From Endozoicomonas gorgoniicola (GTDB lineage Bacteria; Pseudomonadota; Gammaproteobacteria; Pseudomonadales; Endozoicomonadaceae): a stretch of DNA of 64,000 bases. Location: contig NZ_JAPFCC010000001.1 in NCBI RefSeq assembly GCF_025562715.2, forward strand, positions 2,250,501 to 2,314,500. Direction: 5' to 3'. The notes below the pieces were generated by a model. The model had not been told where the DNA came from. It saw nothing but the letters and a program-made list of their open reading frames with translations, and did no database searches. The position numbers were made by a program, and so were the translations under genes. Below, piece after piece: positions 14,231 to 24,258 of the stretch (position 1 is the first letter of the stretch; every line of letters starts with the position of its first letter).

Positions 14231-16879
14231 TCAGGCTTTTTTAGCAGCACGCTTTTTAGTTTGCTTCTCAACCCACTTACCTTCCTCGAAGGTAGCGCTC
14301 CAGCCTGTTGCCTTTCCAGCCGTTTCTGACATCACGTACTGTTGTTTAGTCTTGCGGCTATAGCGAATAACGGCCGGATTGCCTTCCGAATCCTGACGCG
14401 GAGCATCCAGCAGATAGTGGTATTTTGGATCAATCTCAGCCTGATGCGGTATCAACTCACTCACCAGCGGCGCACGGGTCTCGCGGTTTTTGGGAAACTG
14501 ACTGGCAGCCAGAAACAGACCGGATGCCCCATCACGCAGGATGTAGTGGTCTTCAACCTTGACACACTTCAGCTCGGGCATAGGTACCGGGTCCATCTTG
14601 GGCGGTGCGGCTTCACCACTTTTCAGCAGCTTACGGGTATTTTTGCATTCAGAGTTGGTGCAGCCAAAATACTTACCAAAGCGCCCACTCTTGAGCTGCA
14701 TCTCAGAGCCACACTTATCGCACTCCAGTATCGGGCCATCATAGCCTTTGATCTTGAACTGACCTTTCTCTACCTCATAGCCATCGCAGTCCGGGTTATT
14801 ACCACAAACGTGCAGTTTACGCTTTTCATCGATCAGGTAGCTTTCCATCGCCGTGGCGCATTTTGGACAGCGATGCATGGCACGCAAGGCGTTAACCTCT
14901 GCATTTTCATCATCAGCATCCTGAACTTCTTCGCCCGGTACCAGGTTGATGGTACTCTTGCAGCGTTCTTTCGGAGGCAGAGAGTAACCGGAACAGCCGA
15001 GGAAGACGCCGGTACTTGCAGTGCGGATCATCATATCCCGACCACACTCAGGGCAGGCTATGTCTGTTGGCGATGGATCGTTGCTACGCATACCGCCTGC
15101 TTCCATTTCGGCATGCTCAAGCTTCTGGCTGAATCCTGCATAGAACTCATCCAACAGCCCTTTCCAGTCTTTACCCCCTTCCGCAACCACGTCCAGGTCA
15201 GTTTCCATGTGTGCGGTAAAGTTGTAATCCATCAGTTCAGAGAAGCTCTCGACCAGGCGATCGGTCACAATGTCGCCCATTTTTTCCGCGTAGAAACGGC
15301 GATTCTTCAGGGACACATACCCCCGGTCCTGAATCGTGGAGATAATGGATGCGTAGGTTGATGGGCGGCCGATACCCTGCTTTTCCAGCTCTTTAACCAG
15401 TGCCGCTTCGCTGAAACGCGCCGGAGGCCGGGTAAACAGCTGTCTCGGATCAAGCGCTTCGAGTGTCAGAGCTGCGCCTTTATCCAGCTTGGGCAGAATA
15501 AGATCATCGCCTTTTTTGGAAACAGCCTTCATCACTCTGGTATAACCATCAAACTTCAGGGTGCGGCCTTTAGCCCGCAACTCCAGTCCTTCAGTCAGAA
15601 CGGTCAACGTAGTACTCAGGTATTCAGCCGGTACCATCTGACAAGCCAGGAACTGACGCCAAATCAGGTCATATAACCGTTCAGCATCTTTTTCCAGGCC
15701 CGACAGTGAACCAGGCTCTGCTTTCACATTGGACGGACGGATCGCTTCGTGGGCTTCCTGGGCGCCATCCTTGCTGGAATAAATATTGGGTGAGTCTGGC
15801 AGATAACGGTCGCCATGGTTGGACTGGATAAAGTCTCTGGCACTCTCCACAGCTTCCTTGCTCAGGTTGGTAGAGTCAGTACGCATATAGGTAATGTGAC
15901 CCGCTTCATACAGTCGCTGAGCCAGTGTCATGGTTTTCTTGACACTGAATCCCAGACGGGTACTCGCCGCCTGCTGCAGGGTTGATGTAATGAACGGGGC
16001 AGAGGGTTTACTGCGTGTAGGCTTATCTTCCCGTTCAGTCAGCTGGTAACTGGCATTCTGCAGCCGTGCCAGCACCTTGTCTGTTTCTGCTTTGCTCTGA
16101 GGACGAAAGGGCTTGCCATTGTCTTTCGCTACCTGGAAACGGATAGCGTCTGCATCTGCCGTTTTCAGGTCAGAGAAAACCTCCCAGTACTCTTCCGGGA
16201 CAAAGCTGCGAACTTCACGCTCACGCTCAACAATCAATCGCACCGCTACGGACTGTACCCTGCCTGCAGACAGTCCACGGGCAATTTTTGCCCACAGCAG
16301 CGGAGACACCATATAACCCACAACACGATCCAGAAAACGACGGGCCTGCTGGGCATTCACACGATCTGTGTTCAGGGCTCCGGGTTCCTGAAAGGCTTCC
16401 TGAATGGCATTTTTGGTAATCTCGTTGAATACGACCCGCCGGTAGCGGCTGGTATCACCACCAATGGCTTCCTGCAGGTGCCAGGCAATGGCTTCCCCTT
16501 CCCTGTCCAAATCGGTTGCGAGATAGATGGTGTCAGCATTTTCAGCCAGACGACGTAATTCATCGACCACCTTCTCTTTACCAGGCAGGATTTCGTAACG
16601 AGCCTCCCAGCCTTTTTCCGGGTCGATACCCATACGTTCAATCAGCTGCTCCCTGGCTTTTCGCTTCTTGTGAAGCACCTTCTGCTCGGGAGACAACTTG
16701 CGGGTTTCTGCTGCTGCCCTGGCACGGGCTTTCGGGTCAACAGGCTTTTTTGCACCACCAGCCGTAGGCAGGTCGCGAATATGACCGACAGACGACTTCA
16801 CGACAAAGTCTTTGCCCAGGTATTTGTTGATGGTCTTCGCCTTGGCTGGCGATTCGACGATAACTAGAGACTTACCCAT
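14231..16879 (-). CDS. topA: DNA topoisomerase I
   Basis: An 882-residue type IA topoisomerase that relaxes negative supercoils. The TOPRIM domain starts at SLVIVESPAKA and has the acidic ATDLDREGEA motif (about 121-130). The active-site tyrosine is about residue 331 (GHITYMRTDS). The C terminus has three four-cysteine zinc ribbons (IACPECG, HRCPKCA, LECDKCG) followed by a basic tail ending KKRAAKKA. Length agrees with E. coli TopA (865). A terminator follows. In Pseudomonas fadBA lies nearby; here 15 kb of mobile DNA intervenes. Confidence 0.98.
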   Translation of the reverse strand: MGKSLVIVESPAKAKTINKYLGKDFVVKSSVGHIRDLPTAGGAKKPVDPKARARAAAETRKLSPEQKVLHKKRKAREQLIERMGIDPEKGWEARYEILPGKEKVVDELRRLAENADTIYLATDLDREGEAIAWHLQEAIGGDTSRYRRVVFNEITKNAIQEAFQEPGALNTDRVNAQQARRFLDRVVGYMVSPLLWAKIARGLSAGRVQSVAVRLIVEREREVRSFVPEEYWEVFSDLKTADADAIRFQVAKDNGKPFRPQSKAETDKVLARLQNASYQLTEREDKPTRSKPSAPFITSTLQQAASTRLGFSVKKTMTLAQRLYEAGHITYMRTDSTNLSKEAVESARDFIQSNHGDRYLPDSPNIYSSKDGAQEAHEAIRPSNVKAEPGSLSGLEKDAERLYDLIWRQFLACQMVPAEYLSTTLTVLTEGLELRAKGRTLKFDGYTRVMKAVSKKGDDLILPKLDKGAALTLEALDPRQLFTRPPARFSEAALVKELEKQGIGRPSTYASIISTIQDRGYVSLKNRRFYAEKMGDIVTDRLVESFSELMDYNFTAHMETDLDVVAEGGKDWKGLLDEFYAGFSQKLEHAEMEAGGMRSNDPSPTDIACPECGRDMMIRTASTGVFLGCSGYSLPPKERCKSTINLVPGEEVQDADDENAEVNALRAMHRCPKCATAMESYLIDEKRKLHVCGNNPDCDGYEVEKGQFKIKGYDGPILECDKCGSEMQLKSGRFGKYFGCTNSECKNTRKLLKSGEAAPPKMDPVPMPELKCVKVEDHYILRDGASGLFLAASQFPKNRETRAPLVSELIPHQAEIDPKYHYLLDAPRQDSEGNPAVIRYSRKTKQQYVMSETAGKATGWSATFEEGKWVEKQTKKRAAKKA

Positions 16880-17522
16880 GCTACCTTACACATCCTGTTA
16901 TCTGCTCCATTGTTTCAGCTGTCTGACAGCGGCGTGAGCCCTGCAAAGCACACTGGTAACGCATTTGATGACTCCACAAACCACCTGCCATTTTCACGTT
17001 TCAACGCAGACTCATGCTGAAACAAGAAAGGCCGGGAATTAAAAATTGTTTCAATATATAAGGTCAAGGAAATAATCGGTCAAGGGAAACCATACCTTGA
17101 GTGCTAATTTTTTTTCCAGACCTATCAATTCCAACTTGTATGTATCCGACTGATTTTGCTAAAAAAAACAACTATTCAGTGTTTTTAGTACAGTTATGGC
17201 TTTTAAGTTGGCACATCATACTGCCAAAAGCGTTTTTCTGGCGACCTGGGCAACTCATTAAGAAATGGCTGACCAGGTATTCTTTTTTACTCTGTATCAA
17301 TCCACAGTAAAATTGCAACCCTCTGCTCAAACCTCACCAGCGATTGAAGAGATGCCTGCCCTTTTACTGCGCCTGAATAGCAGGCTCTGAACTCAGCTAA
17401 AGCTTTTGGTGAGATGGGAATAGGAAATGACAGGAAAGATGAGCGAACAATAGATTGAACCTGATCCAACAAAGAGTCTCCGATGGCGCTCAGAGACCCC
17501 TTATTTAATCGAATTGCGCCTG
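16880..17522. other. Intergenic stretch between topA and the tct remnants
   Basis: No credible gene. The left 200 bp should hold the topA promoter. Two open frames of 60-69 codons (17101-17472) lack ribosome sites and family resemblance. A hairpin at 17474-17498 looks like the tctA terminator. Confidence 0.5.
17474..17500 (-). terminator. Terminator-like hairpin after tctA
   Basis: GTCTC and GAGAC stems around a 12-nt loop lie about 25 nt past the tctA stop, with ACTCTTTGTT following on the minus strand. This is a moderate candidate. Confidence 0.45.
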
Positions 17523-17892
17523 TTAAGCAGGACTTGCCACGGCCTTCAGCCTGCTTCTTAAAGCCTGCACGGCTGGAACCAACAGCACCGCTACCGCCAC
17601 ACTCATAATGGTCAGTGTGATCGGGCGTTCCCAGAGGAAGCTCAGGGAGCCGTCACTGATCATCAGGGTACGACGCAGGTTATCTTCCATCATGCCACCC
17701 AGAATGAAACCCAGAATCATTGGAGCCATAGGGAAGCTCAGCAGCTTCAATATCAGCGCGATAACCGCAAAGATTACCATCATTTGAATATCAAACGTGT
17801 TAAAACTGATCAGGTAGACCCCCGTGAGGGAGAAAAACAGCACGATTGGCGTCAGGATCTGACGTGGCATATTCAACAGCCGGGCAATATAA
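17523..17892 (-). pseudogene. tctA: tctA 3' segment (C-terminal part of the split permease)
   Basis: Encodes the last roughly 120 residues of a TctA permease: several membrane helices including FFSLTGVYLISFNTFDIQMM and the MILGFILGGMMEDNLRR motif. It is cut off from the rest by the IS1634-type element. The TSD copy ATATAA lies at 17887-17892. The short leader before YIARLLNMPRQ comes from the element's inverted repeat, not from tctA. See the companion segments at 19626 and 21904. Confidence 0.9.
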
Positions 17893-19625
17893 CCGTCATT
17901 CAGCACCTATATCAGGAATAAATCTCTTGGTACGGTCGACCAAGAATTGAAATGATGGTTAATTGCCTCTCCTGCAAGCCAACGACATGTTTTTCATGAC
18001 CATCGACCAATAAAACATTAATTCCCTGAAAGCAAAAAAATACCCAGCGTGCAGTCGGATTCTGATAGGGCTTTCGCTTCATATCCGGAAAGAACCTACT
18101 CTGACGCTTTAATTCATGCCTGATTCGATGCTGTATCGCTGCGTAGACTAACAGGCAAAGCGTCATCACCATAAGCAACGCTTCTATACGTTCCGGCTTC
18201 TTTAAAAACAGCGAGGAGACCAGAAATTCAGGGCTTTTAAGAAACCGAAATCCACGCTCCACCGACTGCTGTGATTTATAAGTGCTCAACACTTCTGCTG
18301 AACTTAGCCGGCTCCTGTCCAGATCATTTGTTGCCAACACAAAGCACCCCAGGGAAGCCTCTGCTACTTTACGACAGTCAACGGATACCCAAGGATGACC
18401 GCTGACATAATACTCCACGCTATCTGGTTTGCTGTCTTTCTCCGGACGTCCCACTTTGGTATAGCATGGTTTTGTCGTAATTACAGGTTCTGCCTGACAA
18501 TAATTGCTTTTTGATTGCCACTCATTGAACGCACGCAATGCGTCCGTTTCACACTTGAACGGTTTCTTCGCCAGCTTGCTGGTCAGTGCTTCCGCTTCTT
18601 TTTCTGACTTTTTCAACAGTTTTTTGAGCAGTGTTTTCTGTTCGCTTTTCCGAGCCTGTTCACTGCGAATCAGAACCCACCGTTGAGATACATCCGCATA
18701 GTCGGACAGTACTTCGCAGCTCTCATAACCTTCGGCATCTTCAACCGGTGTCATCGCACAAGAAGCGACACTGTCCACAAGCTCTCTTGCGGATTTTATT
18801 TTAGCCGGAACCCGGGTGATGAACTGTTGCTTTTGCTGATGCAATATCTGTACATTGTCTGTTGTATAAAGTGCAGCATCGCCGATCAGGTAACGATTAT
18901 TCAGCGCCTCTTTGTAGCATTTCAAATGCTTGCTGATGACTTTTTTAAAATTAGTGTTGTCGTTTATATTGCCACTGGATGCGGCCATGAATACGGGAAT
19001 ACCCGCCTGATTTTCAGTCATTAGGAGCAGTATCGCCTGATTTAATTCAGGTCGGTGATCTCTGCTGTATCCACGACAGATTTTAATGCAGTTCAGATCT
19101 TCTTCATCGACTTCAGACTCACTGTTATAACGACCGTCCACATGAAAGCTGGTTGAATCAAGATTCAGAGCATTACACGGCAGTTTCAAGACATTAACGG
19201 CCTTGACAGCCAGTGATAAATAGACCTCACTTACACCCAGTTCAAAAATTTGATCCAAGGCTCTGCCGAGTACACTTTCGTTGATATGTTCCGGCTCTAT
19301 ACCCGGCCGAATAAGTTTATCCAGTGGTTTGTCGGCGTGAAACTCAGGGAACATGTGGAGTGTGCGAGCAGTGAAGCCCAGTCCGTTAAGCAGCATTGAG
19401 ACAACGGTTTCTCCGAAGGAAATCTTTCTGGTTTCAGATTGGTTGGGAACCAGAGAATCCAAGAGGTTAGCGATCCCGAGCTCTTTGCACATACCGGCCA
19501 CCAACCCCGTATGGTCGATGCGTTGAATGTGAAATTGATGAGGTTGCATGGCATATGCTCAGTCTGAAAATTTTTTACATTTTAGATGGTTTTAGGAAAT
19601 TCTCAGATTAAGTGCTGAATGACGG
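17893..19625 (-). mobile_element. IS1634-type insertion sequence in tctA
   Basis: A 1733-bp element bounded by a perfect 14-bp inverted repeat CCGTCATTCAGCAC and a 6-bp target duplication ATATAA (17887-17892 and 19626-19631). It carries one transposase gene. Removal with one TSD rejoins the tctA codons for ...LPLIPYI-ARLLN... in frame. The clean ends and intact transposase suggest a recent insertion. Confidence 0.95.
17912..19549 (-). CDS. IS1634-family transposase (DUF4277-DDE)
   Basis: A 545-residue transposase. The N-terminal region is of the DUF4277 type (DHTGLVAGMCKELGIANLLDSLVP). The DDE catalytic domain includes LNLDSTSFHVDG, YLIGDAALYT and the YKSQQSVERGFRFLKSP segment with the catalytic glutamate. 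Length is normal for the IS1634 group of the IS4 superfamily and no frameshift is seen, so it is probably active. Confidence 0.9.
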   Translation of the reverse strand: MQPHQFHIQRIDHTGLVAGMCKELGIANLLDSLVPNQSETRKISFGETVVSMLLNGLGFTARTLHMFPEFHADKPLDKLIRPGIEPEHINESVLGRALDQIFELGVSEVYLSLAVKAVNVLKLPCNALNLDSTSFHVDGRYNSESEVDEEDLNCIKICRGYSRDHRPELNQAILLLMTENQAGIPVFMAASSGNINDNTNFKKVISKHLKCYKEALNNRYLIGDAALYTTDNVQILHQQKQQFITRVPAKIKSARELVDSVASCAMTPVEDAEGYESCEVLSDYADVSQRWVLIRSEQARKSEQKTLLKKLLKKSEKEAEALTSKLAKKPFKCETDALRAFNEWQSKSNYCQAEPVITTKPCYTKVGRPEKDSKPDSVEYYVSGHPWVSVDCRKVAEASLGCFVLATNDLDRSRLSSAEVLSTYKSQQSVERGFRFLKSPEFLVSSLFLKKPERIEALLMVMTLCLLVYAAIQHRIRHELKRQSRFFPDMKRKPYQNPTARWVFFCFQGINVLLVDGHEKHVVGLQERQLTIISILGRPYQEIYS

Positions 19626-20104
19626 ATATAAGGAATCAGTGGCAAATTCAAAATCAACAGCACCAGGTTGCCGAGGTACATGGAGATAATGACAGACCAG
19701 AAAACGGCGGGTTGTTCAACAAACAGCCGGGGCCCTGGCTGAATGCCGTAGGAAATTAAAGCCCCGAGCAAGATTGCAGTTGTGCCTGATCCAGGAATAC
19801 CCAGCGTCAGAAGCGGTACAAAAGAACCTGTACAGGCCGCATTGTTGGCGGTTTCGGGGCCTGCTAAACCTTTCAGACTGCCTTTACCAAACTTCAGCTT
19901 TTCTTTGGCCGAAGCCAGGCTGCGCTCCATACCATAAGCCAGGAAAGAGGCAATCGTTGCGCCAGCACCAGGCAGCACTCCGGTAAAGAATCCAAGAACC
20001 GATGAGCGAGCCACCGTTGGTGCCACATCTTTTACTTCTGAACGGCTCAGTTTCAGGCTGCCCATTTCACTGATCTGCTGGTTACTGGCTCCTGCTTTAT
20101 CCGG
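19626..20104 (-). pseudogene. tctA: tctA middle segment
   Basis: The internal part of the TctA permease, with GFFTGVLPGAGATIASFLAYG, the conserved GPETANNAACTGSFVPLLTLGIPGSGTTAILLGAL stretch, and NLPLIPYI just before the IS1634 junction. It is flanked by the IS1634-type element (TSD at 19626-19631) and the IS66-type element (TSD TTATCCGG at 20097-20104). It is in frame with the other two segments once both elements are removed. Confidence 0.92.
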
Positions 20105-21903
20105 GTAACTATTCTACAAACCACTAAACATCAGCTCAAAGTCGTCTACTTTTAGAGTATGCAAAATGCTCATGTTTCAGGATCAAGCACAACACCTGCA
20201 TTACTGCCTGCCCCCTTCGCTACCTCGCAGGTCATCCTCACCAAGCAGGAACACATCCAGCTAAAACAGCAGGCCAACCTCTGGCATGCCATGTGGAAGG
20301 CGGCCTGTGGCCGAGAGCAAAAAGTACTGGCTAAAAATGCCTCTCTTATCGCTCAGCATAAAGCCGAAATAGCTGGGTTGAACACCCAGGTCGCTGATCT
20401 GAAATCAGAACTGGCACACATGAAGCACTTGCTTTTCGGTCGTAAATCAGAGAAGACCAGTTCTTCTTCAAAGAAAAGTGGCAATACTACCCGGCCACCT
20501 TCAAATCGAAAACGAGGTCACCAGCCCGGAGTCCCCGGTTCTGGTCGCCATCTTCACAACAACCTGCCAGTGGTTCATGAGTCTGTAGACTTACCAGTGG
20601 ACAAACAGTGTTGTACAGTCTGCCACCGGCCATTCAAGTCTTTTTTCAATGACGACAGCTGCGACGTAATTGAAGTTGAAGTTAAGGCTCACGTTCGTCG
20701 CTATCACCGAAGGCATTACCAAAAAACCTGCCAGTGCCCTGAAACGCCCAATATTACTACTCCACCACCTCCACCAAGACTCATCAACAGAGGAAAGCTT
20801 GGTATTTCTGTCTGGGTGGAGCTGTTGCTGAATAAGTACGCATACGGCATCCCCATAAACAGGCAACTTGAGTCTTATAAGACTCAGGGACTGGAACTGC
20901 CGCAGGCGACCATCTCCTTTGGCCTGGAAGCTATAACGCCCTTTTTTGAGCCGGTAGCCGAAGCTACTCGGGAATTCGTCGCCAGTAGCGATCAGTGGCA
21001 TGCTGATGAAACCCGGTGGATCACCTGGGCACATGAGACGACAGGTTCCCACAAACATTGGCTGTGGGTATTTCTCTGTGACCAGGCGGTTTATTTCAGT
21101 ATTGCTGACTCCCGCGCGGCTGTCGTACCGAAGTCAGTCATTGGTGACGGGGCTGGTACATTGGTGTGTGACCGATACTCAGCCTACAAGAAACTCGCGA
21201 ATGATGTAGTTTCTATTGATTTAGCTTTCTGCTGGGCTCACGTCAGGCGGGATTTTATTGACGCTCAACGAGGTGATCCGGAGTTGGAGAAGTGGAGCGC
21301 CACCTGGGTGAACAGGATTGGTCGTTTATATCATCTTAATAGTCAGCGACTTGAAGTGCTTGATGAACCAGAGCAGCTAGCAACACAGCAGTTACGGCTT
21401 GAACATCAGGTAGAGCAGATGGCAACCCGGAGGGATCAGGAACTTAATCGTCCTAAACTGCGAGTCAGAGCGAAAAAAGTGCTCGAAAGTCTGCAGAATC
21501 ACTGGGAAGGATTGACCCGCTTTGTCACTAACCCCGGTATCCCCATGGATAACAACGCTGCAGAGCAAGCACTGCGCACAGGTGTCGTTGGCAGGAAGAA
21601 TTACTACGGCTCTGGCAGCGTATGGAGTGCTGATATAGCCGCTTTTCTGTTCAGCGTTTTTATGACGCTAAAGCTTTGGGATATTAATCCAAAAATCTGG
21701 CTGGGTGCCTATCTTGAGGCTTGTGCCATAAATGGCAGGAAGCCACCTGATGATCTCACTCCTTATCTGCCCTGGTTAATGAGTGAGGAGCGGCTTTGTG
21801 AAATGCGTAATCATGATCCGCCAAAGGTATAACAATTGGAGGCAACAATAGGGAAAAGTGGTGTCTTAATTGCTGATTTTGAAGCGGTTTGTAGAAAAGT
21901 TAC
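20105..21903 (+). mobile_element. IS66-type insertion sequence in tctA
   Basis: A 1799-bp element. Ends match as imperfect inverted repeats starting GTAACT(A/T)TTCTACAAACC. It is flanked by an 8-bp duplication TTATCCGG (20097-20104, 21904-21911), the standard IS66 target size. It carries only the large transposase gene, without the tnpA/tnpB accessory genes, like the ISBst12 subgroup. Removal with one TSD restores ...VLRPDK-AGASNQQ... of tctA. Confidence 0.95.
20159..21832 (+). CDS. IS66-family transposase (TnpC)
   Basis: A 557-residue IS66 transposase. An N-terminal coiled coil (about 35-100) ends in MKHLLFGRKSEK. It is followed by a basic GHQPGVPGSGRH stretch, a CCTVCHRPF zinc finger and the DDE domain (SSDQWHADETRW, LVCDRYSAYKK, NPGIPMDNNAAEQALR). 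A C-terminal extension (INPKIWLGAYLEACA) is typical. The ORF is intact. Confidence 0.95.
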   Translation: MQNAHVSGSSTTPALLPAPFATSQVILTKQEHIQLKQQANLWHAMWKAACGREQKVLAKNASLIAQHKAEIAGLNTQVADLKSELAHMKHLLFGRKSEKTSSSSKKSGNTTRPPSNRKRGHQPGVPGSGRHLHNNLPVVHESVDLPVDKQCCTVCHRPFKSFFNDDSCDVIEVEVKAHVRRYHRRHYQKTCQCPETPNITTPPPPPRLINRGKLGISVWVELLLNKYAYGIPINRQLESYKTQGLELPQATISFGLEAITPFFEPVAEATREFVASSDQWHADETRWITWAHETTGSHKHWLWVFLCDQAVYFSIADSRAAVVPKSVIGDGAGTLVCDRYSAYKKLANDVVSIDLAFCWAHVRRDFIDAQRGDPELEKWSATWVNRIGRLYHLNSQRLEVLDEPEQLATQQLRLEHQVEQMATRRDQELNRPKLRVRAKKVLESLQNHWEGLTRFVTNPGIPMDNNAAEQALRTGVVGRKNYYGSGSVWSADIAAFLFSVFMTLKLWDINPKIWLGAYLEACAINGRKPPDDLTPYLPWLMSEERLCEMRNHDPPKV

Positions 21904-22583
21904 TTATCCGGGCGCAAAACCGTCATCAAGGCTTCTGCGAGGGCGAAGGTTGCCATCGCCAGCAACAGGAAATCAATACCATCAATCAAATCCATCTGTC
22001 CGAAAGTGAAGCGCTGAATACCACTGGATTGGTCCGTACCGATGGTGGAAAGCATGAGCCCGAGAATGGCCATCATGATGGCTTTCAATACATTTCCTTT
22101 ACCGGCAAAGGCCGCCACAGCAGTCAGACCCAGAATCATCAGGGCAAAGTAATCAGGGCTCTGGAAACTAAGCGACACTTTTGCCAGTGCCGGAGCGGCC
22201 AGCAGCAAAAACAGGGCGGCGATGGTGCCACCACTGAAAGAGGCATAGGCCGCGAGCGCAAGTGCTTTACCAGCCTGTCCCTGACGGGCTAGAGGGTAGC
22301 CATCAAAAGACGTTGCTACTGTCCCGGCCACCCCCGGAGCGTTAATAAGAATCGACGATGTTGAGCCGCCAAAAATAGCGCCATAGTAAACACCGGCCAG
22401 AAGAATCATGCCAGAAGCCGGGTCAAATCCATAGGTGACCGGAATCATCAGAGCTATGGCAGACATCGGCCCCAACCCCGGAAGCATGCCTATAAAAGTA
22501 CCCGCAAAACAACCAATCACTACGTACAGGAGGTTCTCCCATGCCATTGCCGTGGCAAGACCCGCACTAATTCCCTCAAACAT
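21904..22583 (-). pseudogene. tctA: tctA 5' segment (N-terminal part of the split permease)
   Basis: Encodes the N-terminal part of TctA, the large membrane subunit of the tripartite tricarboxylate transporter: MFEGISAGLATAMAWENLLYVVIGCFAGTFIGMLPGLGP and GGSTSSILINAPGVAGTVATSFDGYPLARQG are hallmark motifs. It starts 11 nt after tctB. Ligated across both insertion sequences (680 + 471 + 364 nt), the gene is exactly 505 codons including the stop, a normal TctA length. The permease is inactivated by the insertions unless they excise precisely. Confidence 0.95.
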
Positions 22584-22594
22584 GCCTCACCTCC

Positions 22595-23071
22595 TTAAAC
22601 AAAAAAACTTCCCGGTGCCAGATAAATGCCCAGTACTTTGGACAAAAGCAACCAGAGACCCAGCGCCAGAGGCAGCGAGGCCAGAAGCAGTACTTTTATA
22701 CGACGCTCACCCAGCACCAGATAGCCACCAATTAGAAAAAGAGTCGTCGAAATAATAAAACCGGCGTAGCTCAAAGCCAGACCGAACAAGCTCATTAACG
22801 CCAGTAATATCAGGGTGCCTTTCCAGCCGGGGCCTGAGAGGCTTTCTGTGGGAGAAACCGCTTCAGGGTCTGGTAAAACCAGCATCAAAAAAGCCACCAG
22901 AGAGCCAGCGACGCTCAAGAAAACAGGAAGCGTTCTTGCGGTAAAGGGTTCGTCGATGCTCCAGGGTTGTAAAGGAATCTGGTAAGCGTGGTAACCATAA
23001 GCCAGAGCTACGATCAGGAACAGAAAGGCCCCTGTGCGTGTTGCAGTCACAGTGTGTTTCATAACATTCAT
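22595..23071 (-). CDS. tctB: Tripartite tricarboxylate transporter small membrane subunit TctB
   Basis: A 158-residue protein with four predicted membrane helices, the size and topology of TctB. It lies between tctC and tctA on the same strand, 11 nt before tctA. TctB joins TctA in the membrane to import carboxylates delivered by TctC. It appears intact, but without TctA the system cannot work. Sequence in this family is weakly conserved, so the call leans on context. Confidence 0.88.
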   Translation of the reverse strand: MNVMKHTVTATRTGAFLFLIVALAYGYHAYQIPLQPWSIDEPFTARTLPVFLSVAGSLVAFLMLVLPDPEAVSPTESLSGPGWKGTLILLALMSLFGLALSYAGFIISTTLFLIGGYLVLGERRIKVLLLASLPLALGLWLLLSKVLGIYLAPGSFFV

Positions 23072-23093
23072 GGAATCTGGAAATGAGTAAAGC

Positions 23094-23112
23094 AGCGCCC
23101 TGTGCGGGCGCT
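23094..23112 (-). promoter_or_regulatory. tctC-tctB intercistronic hairpin
   Basis: AGCGCCC-TGTGC-GGGCGCT forms a 7-bp GC stem without a T tract between tctC and tctB. Such hairpins often stabilise upstream mRNA so the binding protein is made in excess over the membrane subunits. Confidence 0.55.
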
Positions 23113-23124
23113 ATGAAAACGCAA

Positions 23125-24105
23125 TTACTGGAGGAACCCCATCTGCCGCATCAGGATGCCCAGGTCGCGTTCCTGCTCGTTAAGGTAAGTCATAAAGTCG
23201 TCACCGGACTTGAATATTTCTACCCACCCATTGGTGTCACGAATCTGTTTCCACTCAGGTGTCTGGTACATTTTTTCAAACAGGCTGGCGTAAGCTTCCA
23301 CTTTTTCAGCAGGCAGATTGGGAGGTCCAAAGACACCCCTCCAGTTAACAAAGGTGGCATCGCCTTTCTGCTCTGCAAAAGTAGGAATGTTTGGCGCAGA
23401 GGTCAGGCGTTTGTTGGCTGTGACACCGATAATGCGAATTTTTCCGGAACGCTGCATTTCCAGAGCTTCACCAAGGCCTGTTGCCAGAAGGTCAGTTTCA
23501 CCCGACAGCAAGCCAGCCATCGCTTTGCCACCTGCGTCATAGGGTATATAGCGAACCTTCCGGGGGTTTTCTCCTGCCGCTTGAAATACCATCGCTGCAA
23601 TCAGGTGATCCATGCTACCTGCCACTGAGCCACCGGCAATTTTCAATTTGCGCGGGTTTTCACGGAACTGTTTCAGAGCATCGTCAAAGGTTTTTATGTC
23701 AGAGTCAGCACGGACAGCCAGAATACCATAGTCACCAATCACGGCGGCGACAGGTGTGAGGTCACGAAATGACTGCGGGAAGACCTTTTGCAGTGATCGA
23801 ATGACAATGGGAGTGGAGTTCACCATCAAGGTGCCCTGCTGGCGTTGAGCGGTTTCAATCAAATAGGCAATCGCGCGACCACCACCGCCTCCCGACATGT
23901 TCTCATAGCTGACACGTTCCAGGATGCCAGAGCGGTTCATGGCCTCACCAATGCCACGAGCCGTAGAGTCCCAGCCACCTCCAGCACCACCGGGTACCAG
24001 AAAATGGGTCTTATCAATAGTATTTGCCTGGATACTGCCTGCCAGGCAGAGGGTGGAAAGAACAGAGCCAGCCAGGAAACGGCTAAAGCTTTTTCGGATG
24101 CCCAT
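23125..24105 (-). CDS. tctC: Tripartite tricarboxylate transporter substrate-binding protein TctC
   Basis: A 326-residue exported binding protein. The signal peptide runs to about Ala27 (LCLAGSIQA). The mature part has the Bug/TctC fold: FLVPGGAGGGWDSTARGIGEAM, VAAVIGDYGILAVRADSDIKT, GGSVAGSMDHL and RYIPYDAGGKAMAGLLSGETDLLATGLGEAL. It binds a carboxylate (citrate-like; exact ligand unknown) in the periplasm for the TctAB permease. It is first in tctC-tctB-tctA. No two-component TctDE regulator is adjacent. Confidence 0.95.
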   Translation of the reverse strand: MGIRKSFSRFLAGSVLSTLCLAGSIQANTIDKTHFLVPGGAGGGWDSTARGIGEAMNRSGILERVSYENMSGGGGGRAIAYLIETAQRQQGTLMVNSTPIVIRSLQKVFPQSFRDLTPVAAVIGDYGILAVRADSDIKTFDDALKQFRENPRKLKIAGGSVAGSMDHLIAAMVFQAAGENPRKVRYIPYDAGGKAMAGLLSGETDLLATGLGEALEMQRSGKIRIIGVTANKRLTSAPNIPTFAEQKGDATFVNWRGVFGPPNLPAEKVEAYASLFEKMYQTPEWKQIRDTNGWVEIFKSGDDFMTYLNEQERDLGILMRQMGFLQ

Positions 24106-24258
24106 ACATTATCTCGTAGTTGTTTTTATTGGATCTCAGGCTGCTTGCCTACCTCTTTTCTGTGCGTAAACAACCATTGCGATAGCAGTAGTTTTCACCA
24201 GGGCAAAAAGGCAGGCGCTTCCAGTCTATAGCTGGTTTTTCAAGCAGTTAGCGACACT

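Noticed and set aside
14342..15361. A 339-codon frame on the plus strand
   Set aside because: It lies wholly antisense to topA, which has complete domain evidence.
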